Notes under the pieces: generated by a model | Told to the model about the DNA's origin: nothing | Database searches by the model: none | Seen by the model: the letters and a program-made list of their open reading frames with translations, nothing else | IMG/VR virus record: IMGVR_UViG_3300034375_000774 | Coordinates: 1 to 52,397 of that record | Origin: a virus | Length of the DNA stretch: 52,397 nt | Strand: one strand, 5' to 3' | Shown: positions 23,173 to 30,582 of the stretch, one piece after another | How positions within the stretch are numbered: the first letter of the stretch is position 1 | Layout of the letters: every line of letters begins with the position of its first letter | Position numbers and translations under genes: made by a program

Positions 23173-23787
23173 ATGTATCAACGTGACTGCAACACTATTG
23201 CTCAATACGCTATGGCATCAGCCGATGGATTGTATGACGTGATAGAGTTCACCCTATGCACAATCAACATGCCACTCTCACGTGTCATACAGCAGCGTGT
23301 ATCTATTAAAGCGGAGGGCATCCACAGCAAGTGGGTGTCCCGTACTAAGGCGCAAGGCATAGAGTATGCCAAGGCTAACGCCCAGCGCTTGCACAAAGAG
23401 ATCAACGCCATCGCTCAGCAGTATGGCACAGACACTATTGATGGCGCTCAAGAGGCTGTGGATCTGTTTGTGTCTATTCCGTCTATCGGTATGGTCAAGG
23501 CAGGTTTCATTGCACAGATGTGCGGCTTCGAGGTGGCTTGTCTGGATCGCCACAACATTCGTATGCTCGGACGGTCCGAAGATAGCTTGCTGCTTAACAA
23601 GAAGGTCAAGCCTGAGCTACGCCGCCGCAAGATACGTGACTACGTTAAGCTGTGTAGACGCAAGGGTGCTGAGTACTGGTGGAACACCTGGTGTAACTAC
23701 GTAGCTGACAAGGGCGGTATGAATAAGTCCTTGCCAACTGGTGATGCTGTGTCTAAGTATCACGTCACTGCAATTATGGAGATGTAA
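23173..23787 (+). CDS. HhH-type DNA-binding / glycosylase-like protein
   Basis: 204 residues from ATG at 23173 (GAGAGGAG upstream); an upstream in-frame start at 23101 would overlap the previous gene. 'DLFVSIPSIGMVKAGFIAQM' followed by 'CGFEVACLDRHNIRML' resembles the helix-hairpin-helix and catalytic Asp region of the HhH-GPD base-excision fold, a type common in marine phages. Palindrome site 6 lies inside and encodes LGRSEDS. The C-terminal part is basic (KPELRRRKIRDYVKLCRRKG). It may act on modified or damaged bases; activity is not shown. Confidence 0.55.
   Translation: MYQRDCNTIAQYAMASADGLYDVIEFTLCTINMPLSRVIQQRVSIKAEGIHSKWVSRTKAQGIEYAKANAQRLHKEINAIAQQYGTDTIDGAQEAVDLFVSIPSIGMVKAGFIAQMCGFEVACLDRHNIRMLGRSEDSLLLNKKVKPELRRRKIRDYVKLCRRKGAEYWWNTWCNYVADKGGMNKSLPTGDAVSKYHVTAIMEM
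23568..23578. promoter_or_regulatory. CGGAC-N-GTCCG palindrome, site 6
   Basis: CTCGGACGGTCCGAAGATAG within the HhH-type gene; central G. In-frame and coding (LGRSEDS). Confidence 0.7.
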
Positions 23788-23789
23788 TA

Positions 23790-24005
23790 ATGCTAGATCA
23801 AAACTTCATAAGAGTAGAACACAAAGGGCAAACTGTGTCTATTGTACAGCACAAGTACAAAGACAGAATAGAGTGTCAAGAGGTTGCAATAGTACCACAA
23901 TCAGGGGCGCAAGCTATTGAGACAATTATTCATTACAGTGGCAGCTTGGATAGTCTTATAGGTACCTTGCAATTAATCAAAGAGGAAATAGAAAATAGAT
24001 GCTGA
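23790..24005 (+). CDS. Small unknown early protein
   Basis: 71 residues, MLDQNFIRVEHKGQTVSIVQ, beta-rich start and helical end (LIGTLQLIKEEIENRC). Starts two bases after the preceding stop, in the early chain. Not recognised. Confidence 0.5.
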   Translation: MLDQNFIRVEHKGQTVSIVQHKYKDRIECQEVAIVPQSGAQAIETIIHYSGSLDSLIGTLQLIKEEIENRC

Positions 24006-24041
24006 GTTCAACTACACTTATGAGTACAAGGAGATGAACCA

Positions 24042-24389
24042 ATGAGTAACGATGTAGCATACAAGATGATGAACGATGTGATTACACACACTGAGTGTGT
24101 AGTGGCTGTGTATGTAGATGATGAGATAGACTACGTAGGCCGTGACATAGATAAGATATGGGATGCAGCTACTGCGTGTGACGAGGTAGAGATAGGTCTA
24201 TTGAGAGAAGTAGAAGTAGTTGAACACATCTACGAAAGTGAGCCTGTAGACTGGGCATACCTAGTGCACGGTAACGCACCTGATGAGACTATCAGTGACT
24301 GCTTGCACGGCAAGTGGATTGACAACTGGTGTAACGTTACCGACTTTGGTAGCAAGCCTTATGTAATGGAGTTAGAACAATGCCCTTAA
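24042..24389 (+). CDS. Unknown acidic early protein
   Basis: 115 residues, MSNDVAYKMMNDVITHTECV, strongly acidic with many Asp, Glu and Trp. No motif recognised. AAGGAG lies ahead of the ATG. Acidic small early proteins of this type can act as DNA mimics or inhibitors, but there is no direct evidence. Confidence 0.55.
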   Translation: MSNDVAYKMMNDVITHTECVVAVYVDDEIDYVGRDIDKIWDAATACDEVEIGLLREVEVVEHIYESEPVDWAYLVHGNAPDETISDCLHGKWIDNWCNVTDFGSKPYVMELEQCP

Positions 24390-24637
24390 TATGTAGAGCA
24401 ACACGAACAGAACTAGTAGCTGAGATTGCAGGTGCAGTGCTAGAGAATATGTACTACGCTAATGTGACTGCACCAGAGGACTTGTACTTTCACGATAAGG
24501 TGCACGACTGTATGATGTATACAGATGATGCACAGGATAGATTCAATACGCTGTTCGATATAGTCGAGGAGACTATCGGTAGCTACTTACTTAATGAGGA
24601 GATGAGTGATGTACACTGTGACAATTCTGTGGGGTGA
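24380..24637 (+). CDS. Unknown acidic early protein
   Basis: 85 residues, MPLICRATRTELVAEIAGAV, helical and acidic. Overlaps the preceding gene by 10 bases and the following one by 29 bases, so the cluster is tightly packed. Not recognised. Confidence 0.5.
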   Translation: MPLICRATRTELVAEIAGAVLENMYYANVTAPEDLYFHDKVHDCMMYTDDAQDRFNTLFDIVEETIGSYLLNEEMSDVHCDNSVG

Positions 24638-24773
24638 GTACCCTGAAGATTCAGCAACAACAGCTGAGACATATGAGTTCAGCACTAATGCTGAGCGTGA
24701 GGCATTCCTGTGGGGTGTCGAGGAGATGCACGGATGGTTAGGCTATCAGATATTGGAGCAAGTCGATGAGTAA
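24609..24773 (+). CDS. Small conserved early protein
   Basis: 54 residues, MYTVTILWGEYPEDSATTAE, then 'YEFSTNAEREAFLWGVEEMH'. A short beta/alpha protein type seen in many phages, here overlapping both neighbours. Function unknown. Confidence 0.55.
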   Translation: MYTVTILWGEYPEDSATTAETYEFSTNAEREAFLWGVEEMHGWLGYQILEQVDE

Positions 24774-25050
24774 ATACTACAAGATTCACCTGAGCATTAC
24801 AGAGTTGGTAGCACTAGAAGCTATACTGAAAGCCGCTGACTCTTGGGTATTGAAAGATCTTACTGATGAGGTTATAGCTTTTATTGAGGAGCAAGACTTG
24901 AGCTTTCCGCTAGGTAAACGTAGTAGATTTATTATGGAGTACGAATGTCCATGTGGTGAGGTGTGGTTTATGCAGCATGACTGTGCTTGCAATGATCGCT
25001 GCCCATCGTGTAACAAAGAGAATGAACCAGTAAGCGTGGAGGATGTGTGA
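24766..25050 (+). CDS. Small protein with C-terminal zinc ribbon, apparent fusion
   Basis: 94 residues. Residues 1-47 (MSKYYKIHLSITELVALEAI onward) look like one small helical family. Residues about 58-90 (YECPCGEVWFMQHDCACNDR with CPSC) look like a separate zinc-ribbon protein with its own internal Met. The joint, LSFPLGKRSRF, is encoded by a 26-base sequence identical to part of the DUF6321-like gene on the other strand. It may be a fusion made by illegitimate recombination. The zinc ribbon suggests nucleic-acid or protein binding. Confidence 0.6.
   Translation: MSKYYKIHLSITELVALEAILKAADSWVLKDLTDEVIAFIEEQDLSFPLGKRSRFIMEYECPCGEVWFMQHDCACNDRCPSCNKENEPVSVEDV
24896..24921 (+). repeat. 26-base direct repeat, copy B
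   Basis: Exact match to 16710-16735, 8.2 kb away, at the joint between two protein modules in the zinc-ribbon gene. Confidence 0.85.
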
Positions 25051-25199
25051 TGAAATATAAAGTAGCAGTGGTTTTATATGAACGGGTTGAGGCTGACAGT
25101 GAGGAGCAAGCTAAGCAGAAGTTTAAGGATGACTTTGAATTTCAAGACTTAAACTATGCGGAGTATAACATTGAGGAGATCTATGATGCCCAGAGTTAG
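25050..25199 (+). CDS. Small unknown early protein
   Basis: 49 residues, MKYKVAVVLYERVEADSEEQ, a beta strand followed by an acidic helix, as in many small phage proteins of ferredoxin-like plan. TGATG overlap with the preceding stop. Function unknown. Confidence 0.55.
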   Translation: MKYKVAVVLYERVEADSEEQAKQKFKDDFEFQDLNYAEYNIEEIYDAQS

Positions 25200-25380
25200 A
25201 TCGACAGCACAGATGATTAGCTTCTTGGATTGGGAGGGTTATGTACCTGATGACATTCCAGAGGACGAATGGTGGCGTTGGATCAAGGACAACGTTGACG
25301 GTGGAGAGTTCAACGACAGCGGTGTAGGTGATTGGATATGGGAAACAGACGTGGAGGTATTGGACGATGAAACGAGTTGA
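25186..25380 (+). CDS. Small unknown early protein, Trp- and Asp-rich
   Basis: 64 residues from ATG at 25186 (GAGGAG seven bases upstream; ATG at 25183 is an alternative). MPRVRSTAQMISFLDWEGYV, then 'DEWWRWIKDNVDGGEFNDSG'. Overlaps both neighbours. Not recognised. Confidence 0.5.
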   Translation: MPRVRSTAQMISFLDWEGYVPDDIPEDEWWRWIKDNVDGGEFNDSGVGDWIWETDVEVLDDETS

Positions 25381-25774
25381 GGTATACTTTAATCTGCACA
25401 AGAAGCTATTCAGTGTGCGTGACTGTAAGACAGGGCGTGTGATCGACCACACTAATCATGTGGCTATCGCTAACCCACAGTTCGTAGTACGTAAGGCAGG
25501 ACGTGAGCGTGTACTGCGTGAGCGTAAGAAGAATGTGCATGCATTTGTGCGTGGTTACATCTTGCCTGAGGATGACGAGGCTTGTGCTCGTAACTACTTC
25601 CACACTGTGTGGCACGGCAAAGAGGTGACGTATAACCCATACAAGTACAGCAGCTTTGTAGTTAAGGACACAGAAGAACCTATTGACAAAGCTACAGTGG
25701 CTGTGCTAACAGGTGGTGGTGACCAGAAGGTTAAGACAAAGGTAATGCTAGGAGCAGGGTATGAATATATATAA
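25367..25774 (+). CDS. Conserved phage protein (MKxVYFNLHKKLFSV family)
   Basis: 135 residues from ATG at 25367 with GGAGG upstream. 'MKRVEVYFNLHKKLFSVRDC', 'RKAGRERVLRERKKNVHAFV' and 'GKEVTYNPYKYSSFV' are hallmark segments of a widely conserved early phage protein that is always annotated hypothetical. It is basic in the middle with a possible RNA- or protein-binding surface. Function unknown. Confidence 0.7.
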   Translation: MKRVEVYFNLHKKLFSVRDCKTGRVIDHTNHVAIANPQFVVRKAGRERVLRERKKNVHAFVRGYILPEDDEACARNYFHTVWHGKEVTYNPYKYSSFVVKDTEEPIDKATVAVLTGGGDQKVKTKVMLGAGYEYI

Positions 25775-25786
25775 GGAGACACAACA

Positions 25787-26089
25787 ATGACTATAGCTAC
25801 ACTAGACGAGACAGACGAGGATACACGCTACCTGTGCGAAGTGATAGACGACAGCAAGTATTTGATTACGGCATGCAAGACTGAGCAGTCAGGCATACGT
25901 ATGCTTGCATTGCTTGAGACACTATTCAACTTTGCTTGGTTCGATCTATCTTCGGACCGTCCGAAGTTAAGACTTGATGAGTATGACTACGACAGGTTCC
26001 TTGAGTACAGACATGAACTCATACGTCCTGTACCTAACGTGCAACGCAAACCAAAACTTATTGTCATAGACGGAGGGCTTGACAAATGA
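25787..26089 (+). CDS. Unknown early protein carrying palindrome site 7
   Basis: 100 residues, MTIATLDETDEDTRYLCEVI. Palindrome site 7 lies in the middle and encodes LSSDRPKLRL. The rest is acidic then basic (HELIRPVPNVQRKPKLIVID). A 23-base palindrome in an open frame with the peptide SSDRPK also appears in the 1169-residue virion protein. Confidence 0.55.
   Translation: MTIATLDETDEDTRYLCEVIDDSKYLITACKTEQSGIRMLALLETLFNFAWFDLSSDRPKLRLDEYDYDRFLEYRHELIRPVPNVQRKPKLIVIDGGLDK
25953..25963. promoter_or_regulatory. CGGAC-N-GTCCG palindrome, site 7
   Basis: TATCTTCGGACCGTCCGAAG in the middle of an early gene, coding SSDRPK. Confidence 0.7.
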
Positions 26090-26220
26090 TTACTAAACAA
26101 CTAAACCTGAAGATACTTACTATGTGTGAGAAGATCTTGCCTGACACTCGTATGGCAAACAACAAAGAACTAAAGAACTTACTATCAGAAATTCGTACAG
26201 CACTAGAGGAGACAAAATAA
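26086..26220 (+). CDS. Small unknown early protein
   Basis: 44 residues, MITKQLNLKILTMCEKILPD, helical. Overlaps both neighbours (ATG inside the preceding stop region, TAATG at its end). Not recognised. Confidence 0.5.
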   Translation: MITKQLNLKILTMCEKILPDTRMANNKELKNLLSEIRTALEETK

Positions 26221-26444
26221 TGTTTGTATGTTTCGCAACTAAATCACTTAACGATGGCACACGTGGCTTCCGCTTCAACTTCGCAGGCATCAAGGGCTTG
26301 ACCCGCAAGCGCCAGTCTATCAAACGCTTTGGCGTAACACGTGGTGCTTGTATGACTGCATACCACATCGGTAAGCGCAGCGTGTACATCGAACAGTCTG
26401 GCAACAAGCGTGGCTCACGTAAGGTGCGTCACTTTGCAGGCTAA
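26220..26444 (+). CDS. Small very basic protein
   Basis: 74 residues, MFVCFATKSLNDGTRGFRFN. Lys/Arg-rich throughout (KGLTRKRQSIKRFGVTRGAC, then GNKRGSRKVRHFAG), so nucleic-acid binding is likely. It is last before a terminator. No known family. Confidence 0.55.
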   Translation: MFVCFATKSLNDGTRGFRFNFAGIKGLTRKRQSIKRFGVTRGACMTAYHIGKRSVYIEQSGNKRGSRKVRHFAG

Positions 26445-26454
26445 CACACACATT

Positions 26455-26480
26455 GGTGGGGCTACATGGCCCCGCCTTTA
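26455..26480 (+). terminator. Rho-independent terminator
   Basis: GGTGGGGC, loop TACATG, GCCCCGCC, then TTTACTTT. It ends the chain of small early genes. The T-run is interrupted, so some read-through is possible. Confidence 0.65.
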
Positions 26481-26503
26481 CTTTACATGAGGAGACAAAC
26501 AAT

Positions 26504-26806
26504 ATGTTACAAGACAAGACATACGAAGTTAAAACATGGAACCACAATGACGCTGTGATCTATGTCACAGAGACTAACTCTTACTTGAAGAGTGATCCTG
26601 ACGTAAAGGATGGCACAGGTAAGTGGGTCACAGAGACAGACGTTGTAGCTGTGATACCTGTGAACAATAATGAGGGTGTAGATGATGACTTCATCGTCAA
26701 GGTAAACGAAGCTGCAGCTAGCCTTGCTGCATTATATGAAGGGTCACCTGATGCTGAGATCAAGATCCATTACACAATCAACTCACACCCATATGTGAAC
26801 TTATAA
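26504..26806 (+). CDS. Unknown early protein
   Basis: 100 residues from ATG at 26504 (GAGGAGA upstream), MLQDKTYEVKTWNHNDAVIY. Beta-rich first half, acidic helix 'FIVKVNEAAASLAALYEGSP', then a strand. Not recognised. Confidence 0.55.
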   Translation: MLQDKTYEVKTWNHNDAVIYVTETNSYLKSDPDVKDGTGKWVTETDVVAVIPVNNNEGVDDDFIVKVNEAAASLAALYEGSPDAEIKIHYTINSHPYVNL

Positions 26807-26819
26807 TAGGAGAACAACA

Positions 26820-27305
26820 ATGCCTAACTGGTGTATGAATACAATCACTGTCAGTGGAACCAAAGAGAAGATGGATGCTTTGGTTGCTGCTGCTCAAGAA
26901 GATAAACTACTAGAGTTCCTTAACCCTATCGGTGAGTGGGACTACAACACAGCACTCGAAGAGTGGGGTACTAAGTGGGAGATCAGTGACGCTACTGTCG
27001 ATGGGCCTGAAAAGATTGAAGGTGACTACTGGGCTTACCTAAGCTTTGATAGTGCGTGGGGTCCACCCATCGAAGCCTATAAAAATGGAATAGCTAATCA
27101 CGACATCAAAATATCTGCATCGTACTACGAGCCAGGTATGTGCTTCGTAGGTCTGTATGATTTAGAAGAGGACAGTTGCTACGAAGTAGACTTTACAGAT
27201 GATGACTGGTCTGATAATATACCTAGTGATCTAATCTCTGAGTGGAGTTTAGATGATGAGTATGAGAACTGGAAAGAGTATCAAGAGGAGTATGAAGATG
27301 CCTAG
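26820..27305 (+). CDS. Api92/DUF1281-like ferredoxin-fold protein
   Basis: 161 residues. The MPNWCMNTITVSGTKEKMDA opening and the C-terminal 'YLSFDSAWGPPIEAYKNGIA' with 'HDIKISASYYEPGMCFVGLY' match the Api92-like family (DUF1281), found in phages and plasmids. The fold is ferredoxin-like; function unproven. Acidic C-terminus. Confidence 0.7.
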   Translation: MPNWCMNTITVSGTKEKMDALVAAAQEDKLLEFLNPIGEWDYNTALEEWGTKWEISDATVDGPEKIEGDYWAYLSFDSAWGPPIEAYKNGIANHDIKISASYYEPGMCFVGLYDLEEDSCYEVDFTDDDWSDNIPSDLISEWSLDDEYENWKEYQEEYEDA

Positions 27306-27480
27306 TTATAACGACGATCCAAGACTGTCACCCCTCAACGAGGAACGTAATCGTGTAGCACGTGCTATTGATGACTACGAATGGGAGGGTGACTTCGATG
27401 ACGCTGACTCTCTACGTCACGAGCTACGCCACCTTGACGCACTACGTGACAACGGAGATGTGTATGTTCCAAATTTTTAA
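27298..27480 (+). CDS. Small acidic-basic helical protein
   Basis: 60 residues from ATG at 27298, MPSYNDDPRLSPLNEERNRV. Charged helices (SLRHELRHLDALRDNGDVYV). Overlaps the preceding and following genes. Not recognised. Confidence 0.5.
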   Translation: MPSYNDDPRLSPLNEERNRVARAIDDYEWEGDFDDADSLRHELRHLDALRDNGDVYVPNF

Positions 27481-27553
27481 AGACCTACTACTGTACTGCG
27501 CCATCGCACTGATGGCGTGGGTTACATTTGGTTTAGGCTTTGGAGTGTTTTAA
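27464..27553 (+). CDS. 29-residue membrane peptide
   Basis: ATG at 27464: MFQIFKDLLLYCAIALMAWV with TFGLGFGVF. Essentially one membrane helix. It overlaps the end of the preceding gene. Tiny membrane proteins of this kind are common in early regions. Confidence 0.45.
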   Translation: MFQIFKDLLLYCAIALMAWVTFGLGFGVF

Positions 27554-27555
27554 TT

Positions 27556-27735
27556 ATGAGTGAGACTGGAGAAAAAGAAGATGATCCGACTGATGACGTT
27601 ACGCACTGGGTTGGTAACTTACCTGAGTCGAGTAATGACAGCGCTGAGCGTACTGATCAACGTACTACTGGGAGGCCAGAACAATCAGACGTTCAGCGCA
27701 AGAAACTACCAGTGGCAAAAGGAAAAGAAGCCTAA
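27556..27735 (+). CDS. Possible overlapping small acidic ORF
   Basis: 59 residues, MSETGEKEDDPTDDVTHWVG, hydrophilic and low-complexity, starting two bases after the preceding stop. It shares almost all its length with the family-like gene in the next frame (27581-27820), so at most one may be functional, or both may be used. Confidence 0.3.
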   Translation: MSETGEKEDDPTDDVTHWVGNLPESSNDSAERTDQRTTGRPEQSDVQRKKLPVAKGKEA

Positions 27736-27820
27736 CATTGTATACTTTATAGATCTTGCGCTGGGTCAGGGTCATTGTGTAGAGTGTTGGGCATACTGGA
27801 AAGTGAGGAGAAAATGGTGA
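27581..27820 (+). CDS. Conserved small phage protein before integrase
   Basis: 79 residues from ATG at 27581 with GGAG upstream. 'ALSVLINVLLGGQNNQTFSA' and 'IVYFIDLALGQGHCVECWAY' is a pattern I recognise in many phage proteins (hydrophobic first part, NxTxSAR, IDxxxGxxHC). Function unknown. Its stop overlaps the integrase start. Confidence 0.6.
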   Translation: MIRLMTLRTGLVTYLSRVMTALSVLINVLLGGQNNQTFSARNYQWQKEKKPNIVYFIDLALGQGHCVECWAYWKVRRKW

Positions 27821-28743
27821 AACGTAAACAGCTAGACCTCAAGGGTACTAACAAGCTGCGTGATGCAGTGGACGCTTACCTACACAGCCCTTCCTTTGCT
27901 GAGCTAACTGGTCCGACACAGAAACAGTACGAGACCCGACTAGCTGTAGTGTGTGACACAACAGTGCAGAAGGGTAAGATGTTAGGCAACATCAAGCTAC
28001 GTGACATCAGTGTCAAGCATGTGACCTACGCTTACGACACATGGGTAAATCAGAGAGGTCCACGTGCAGCTAACTACAACGCTTCGTGCCTGAGCATAGT
28101 ACTTAACCTGGCTCGTCGGCACGAGGCTCTCTTGTACAACCCTGTGTCCCTACTCAAACGTAAGACTGATAAGCCACGCAGTGTGAAGTGGACGACTGAT
28201 GATGTGCGTTTGTTCTTAGACACAGCGTACATACAATGGAAGTATCGTAGCATTGGTCTTATCGTGCACATGTCATACGAGTGGGGCCAACGTATAGGTG
28301 ACATGCGCCTACTTAAATGGGATGCTATAGACTTCGACCAAGAACGTGTAGACATTACACAGTCTAAGCGTGGGGCTGAGGTACACCTGCCTATTGACGA
28401 TGGGCTACTTGTTATGCTCAAGAAACAGAAGGAGGACTTCGGGTTTCAACCTTACGTAGCACCACACGTCAAACCTAAGAGTGGCAGCTACAACCCATAC
28501 TCTGAGACAGACATACATCACTACGTCAATCGTGTTAAGGATGAGGCAGGACTAGATCCTGACTTACAAGCACGTGACCTACGCCGCACAGCTATCACTG
28601 AGATGGTAGAGGCAGGCGTTGATCTTGTAGGCATCATGCAGGTGAGTGGACACCAGAACCCTGCCAGTGTTAAGCCTTACCTAGTCAACACACTCAGCGG
28701 TGCATCAGCTGCACTAGCTAAACGCAAAGGAATTACTGAATGA
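27814..28743 (+). CDS. int: Tyrosine integrase
   Basis: 309 residues from ATG at 27814 (GAGGAG upstream). The catalytic domain shows Arg in EWGQRIGDMRLLKW, the box-II segment ARDLRRTAITEMVEAGVDL, then SGHQNPASVKPYLV with the probable nucleophilic Tyr. The usual His of the HxLR box reads Arg here (RDLRR). It has an N-terminal arm and core-binding part. It would integrate or excise phage DNA at an attachment site. It is in the replication block, adjacent to primase, with an overlap of 4 bases. Related HMO-2011-type phages also carry integrase genes, by memory. Confidence 0.85.
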   Translation: MVKRKQLDLKGTNKLRDAVDAYLHSPSFAELTGPTQKQYETRLAVVCDTTVQKGKMLGNIKLRDISVKHVTYAYDTWVNQRGPRAANYNASCLSIVLNLARRHEALLYNPVSLLKRKTDKPRSVKWTTDDVRLFLDTAYIQWKYRSIGLIVHMSYEWGQRIGDMRLLKWDAIDFDQERVDITQSKRGAEVHLPIDDGLLVMLKKQKEDFGFQPYVAPHVKPKSGSYNPYSETDIHHYVNRVKDEAGLDPDLQARDLRRTAITEMVEAGVDLVGIMQVSGHQNPASVKPYLVNTLSGASAALAKRKGITE

Positions 28744-29531
28744 ATATCAGAGGCTTCCTAGATACACTTAACTTAAAGGATGGAGATTCGCTACGCACGA
28801 ACTGTCCTAGCTGCAAGTCACGTAACACATTCACTTGCTATAAGGATGGTGGTGACTACGTGTACAACTGCTTCAAGCTTAGCTGTTCACTCAAGGGTGC
28901 ATACGCTACAGACATGACAGTCGAAGAGCTTAAGCTTCGTATGGCTAAGCCTAGAAACACTAATGAAAACAAAGAGTTACAGCCCTTAGTTTATCCAGAA
29001 TATGTAGTGCAACCTACGTCTGATCACGTTCTGTTACATAAGTTCATTGATCAGTATGACTTACACAACGAGGGCTTGATGTATGACGTGAAGGACAGAC
29101 GTGCTGTGTTCCCTATACATTACAACGGTAGGCTACTGGATGCTGTGGGCCGTGCACTTGATGGTGCTATACCTAAATGGTATCGCTACTCAGGCCAGGC
29201 TGACTTCTTTACTAAGCGAGTGAACCCTGATGCAGATGTAGCTGTGGTAGTTGAGGATGTGATAAGTGCGATAAAAGTGTCACACTTTGTACCCAGCGCA
29301 GTAGGGTTTGCCATACTAGGTACATCACTTAATGTTACAATAATGAAACACTTAGGTGAGTTTCGTGAGGTAGTCATAGCGTTAGACAGGGATGCCACAC
29401 ACAAGACCTTGCAATACAAACGAGAGGTAGAGCTATGGACGGGCCTACCTACAAGAGCATTACTACTTGACGACGACATCAAGTATGGTGTACAAGATGA
29501 TATAATGAGACTTAAGGAGATGATACATTGA
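28740..29531 (+). CDS. DNA primase (stand-alone, T7 type)
   Basis: 263 residues. The zinc-binding N-terminus is CPSC (Cys22, Cys25) and CFKLSC (Cys44, Cys49). The Toprim part has a VVVEDVISAIKV segment with the catalytic Glu and the IALDRDATHK Asp motif. It makes RNA primers for the polymerase. In T7 primase and helicase are one protein; here the helicase is a separate gene four genes downstream. ATGA overlap with integrase. Confidence 0.85.
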   Translation: MNIRGFLDTLNLKDGDSLRTNCPSCKSRNTFTCYKDGGDYVYNCFKLSCSLKGAYATDMTVEELKLRMAKPRNTNENKELQPLVYPEYVVQPTSDHVLLHKFIDQYDLHNEGLMYDVKDRRAVFPIHYNGRLLDAVGRALDGAIPKWYRYSGQADFFTKRVNPDADVAVVVEDVISAIKVSHFVPSAVGFAILGTSLNVTIMKHLGEFREVVIALDRDATHKTLQYKREVELWTGLPTRALLLDDDIKYGVQDDIMRLKEMIH

Positions 29532-30196
29532 TAGATGTAACTTACATTAACCACATGGGTGATGACTTATCTGTAGTTAATGCTGCACGTGTGTCGTTTG
29601 GTAAGAAGAGCGAACTTGTGGAAGGCACAGTAAAACAGGACGAACAAGGTGATTACCTTGAGATGGTTCTGTCTGATCGTGACACCAAGCTGATCCGTTA
29701 CCTAGCCAAACACAAACACATTAGCCCATTCGGTCATGCCTTTGCGTCCTTCCACGTCAAGGCTCCGATATTCGTCGCACGTCAGCTAGTGAAGCACAAG
29801 TTCCTACGTTGGAACGAGATAAGCAGACGCTATGTGGATGAAGACCCTGAGTTTTACTTTCCTCTTACGTGGAGAGGACGAAGTGCTGACAAGAAACAAG
29901 GTAGCGAGGGTGAGGTAAAGAGCAACTTCAACATCAACTATCACACTATGGCAGCATTGAAAGGATACCAACAAATGTTAGATGAAGGTGTAGCACCAGA
30001 GCAAGCACGTATGGTATTGCCACAGTCGATGATGACTGAGTGGTACTGGTCAGGTAGCTTGGATGCATTCGCTGACATGTGCAACCTACGCTGTAAGCCT
30101 GACACACAAGCAGAGACACGTGAGGTAGCAGATAAGATTAGTGCAGAGATGGCTAAGCTGTTTCCTGTATCGTGGGAGGCGTTATCAAATGAGTGA
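29528..30196 (+). CDS. thyX: Flavin-dependent thymidylate synthase
   Basis: 222 residues. The signature region reads KHKFLRWNEISRRYVDEDPE, equivalent to RHRxxSxNExSxRY, with Arg-His-Arg changed to Lys-His-Lys and the Ser changed. The remaining active-site features (NEISRRY, the C-terminal LRCKPDTQAETREVADKISA) are intact. It converts dUMP to dTMP using FAD and methylene-tetrahydrofolate. It supplies dTTP to the phage DNA polymerase. Confidence 0.9.
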   Translation: MIDVTYINHMGDDLSVVNAARVSFGKKSELVEGTVKQDEQGDYLEMVLSDRDTKLIRYLAKHKHISPFGHAFASFHVKAPIFVARQLVKHKFLRWNEISRRYVDEDPEFYFPLTWRGRSADKKQGSEGEVKSNFNINYHTMAALKGYQQMLDEGVAPEQARMVLPQSMMTEWYWSGSLDAFADMCNLRCKPDTQAETREVADKISAEMAKLFPVSWEALSNE

Positions 30197-30425
30197 TGAC
30201 ATAGGAAAGATTGGTGTCGAAACTGTAGAGGAACACGAGGATGGTAGTGCAACTTATCAGTTTCACATGGATGCACATGCTCGTGGGTTACTGGCAGAGG
30301 AAGGGCTGAAGCTAGTACTCTACTGTGCCGCTGCTGGTTTAGACATACAGGTAGTGTATGACTTTATCCAAGATCATATTGAATATGAGAAAGAGGAATA
30401 CAAGTTTGGAGACTTAAATGAGTAA
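30189..30425 (+). CDS. Small conserved protein after ThyX
   Basis: 78 residues from ATG at 30189, inside the end of thyX. MSDDIGKIGVETVEEHEDGS with 'ATYQFHMDAHARGLLAEEGL' is a conserved phage small-protein family that I cannot name. Acidic, helical. It may be coupled in translation to thyX. Confidence 0.6.
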   Translation: MSDDIGKIGVETVEEHEDGSATYQFHMDAHARGLLAEEGLKLVLYCAAAGLDIQVVYDFIQDHIEYEKEEYKFGDLNE

Positions 30426-30582
30426 GCTACCAGAAGGGCGCAAGCCACTACCTAATGAGTGGTTCATTGATAGAGCTAAGATTATTCAACCAGACAAACC
30501 AAAGAAAGAAAAGAAGTGTGTAGGCTGTGGTGGCCCAGCGCACAAAGATGACTGGTGCAGCTTCTGCTTGGAGGAGGAATAG
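30418..30582 (+). CDS. Small zinc-finger protein
   Basis: 54 residues, MSKLPEGRKPLPNEWFIDRA. The C-terminal part has CVGCGG and CSFC, a four-Cys zinc knuckle. The octamer GCGCTGGG (complement) occurs in it. It overlaps both neighbours. Function unknown. Confidence 0.55.
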   Translation: MSKLPEGRKPLPNEWFIDRAKIIQPDKPKKEKKCVGCGGPAHKDDWCSFCLEEE

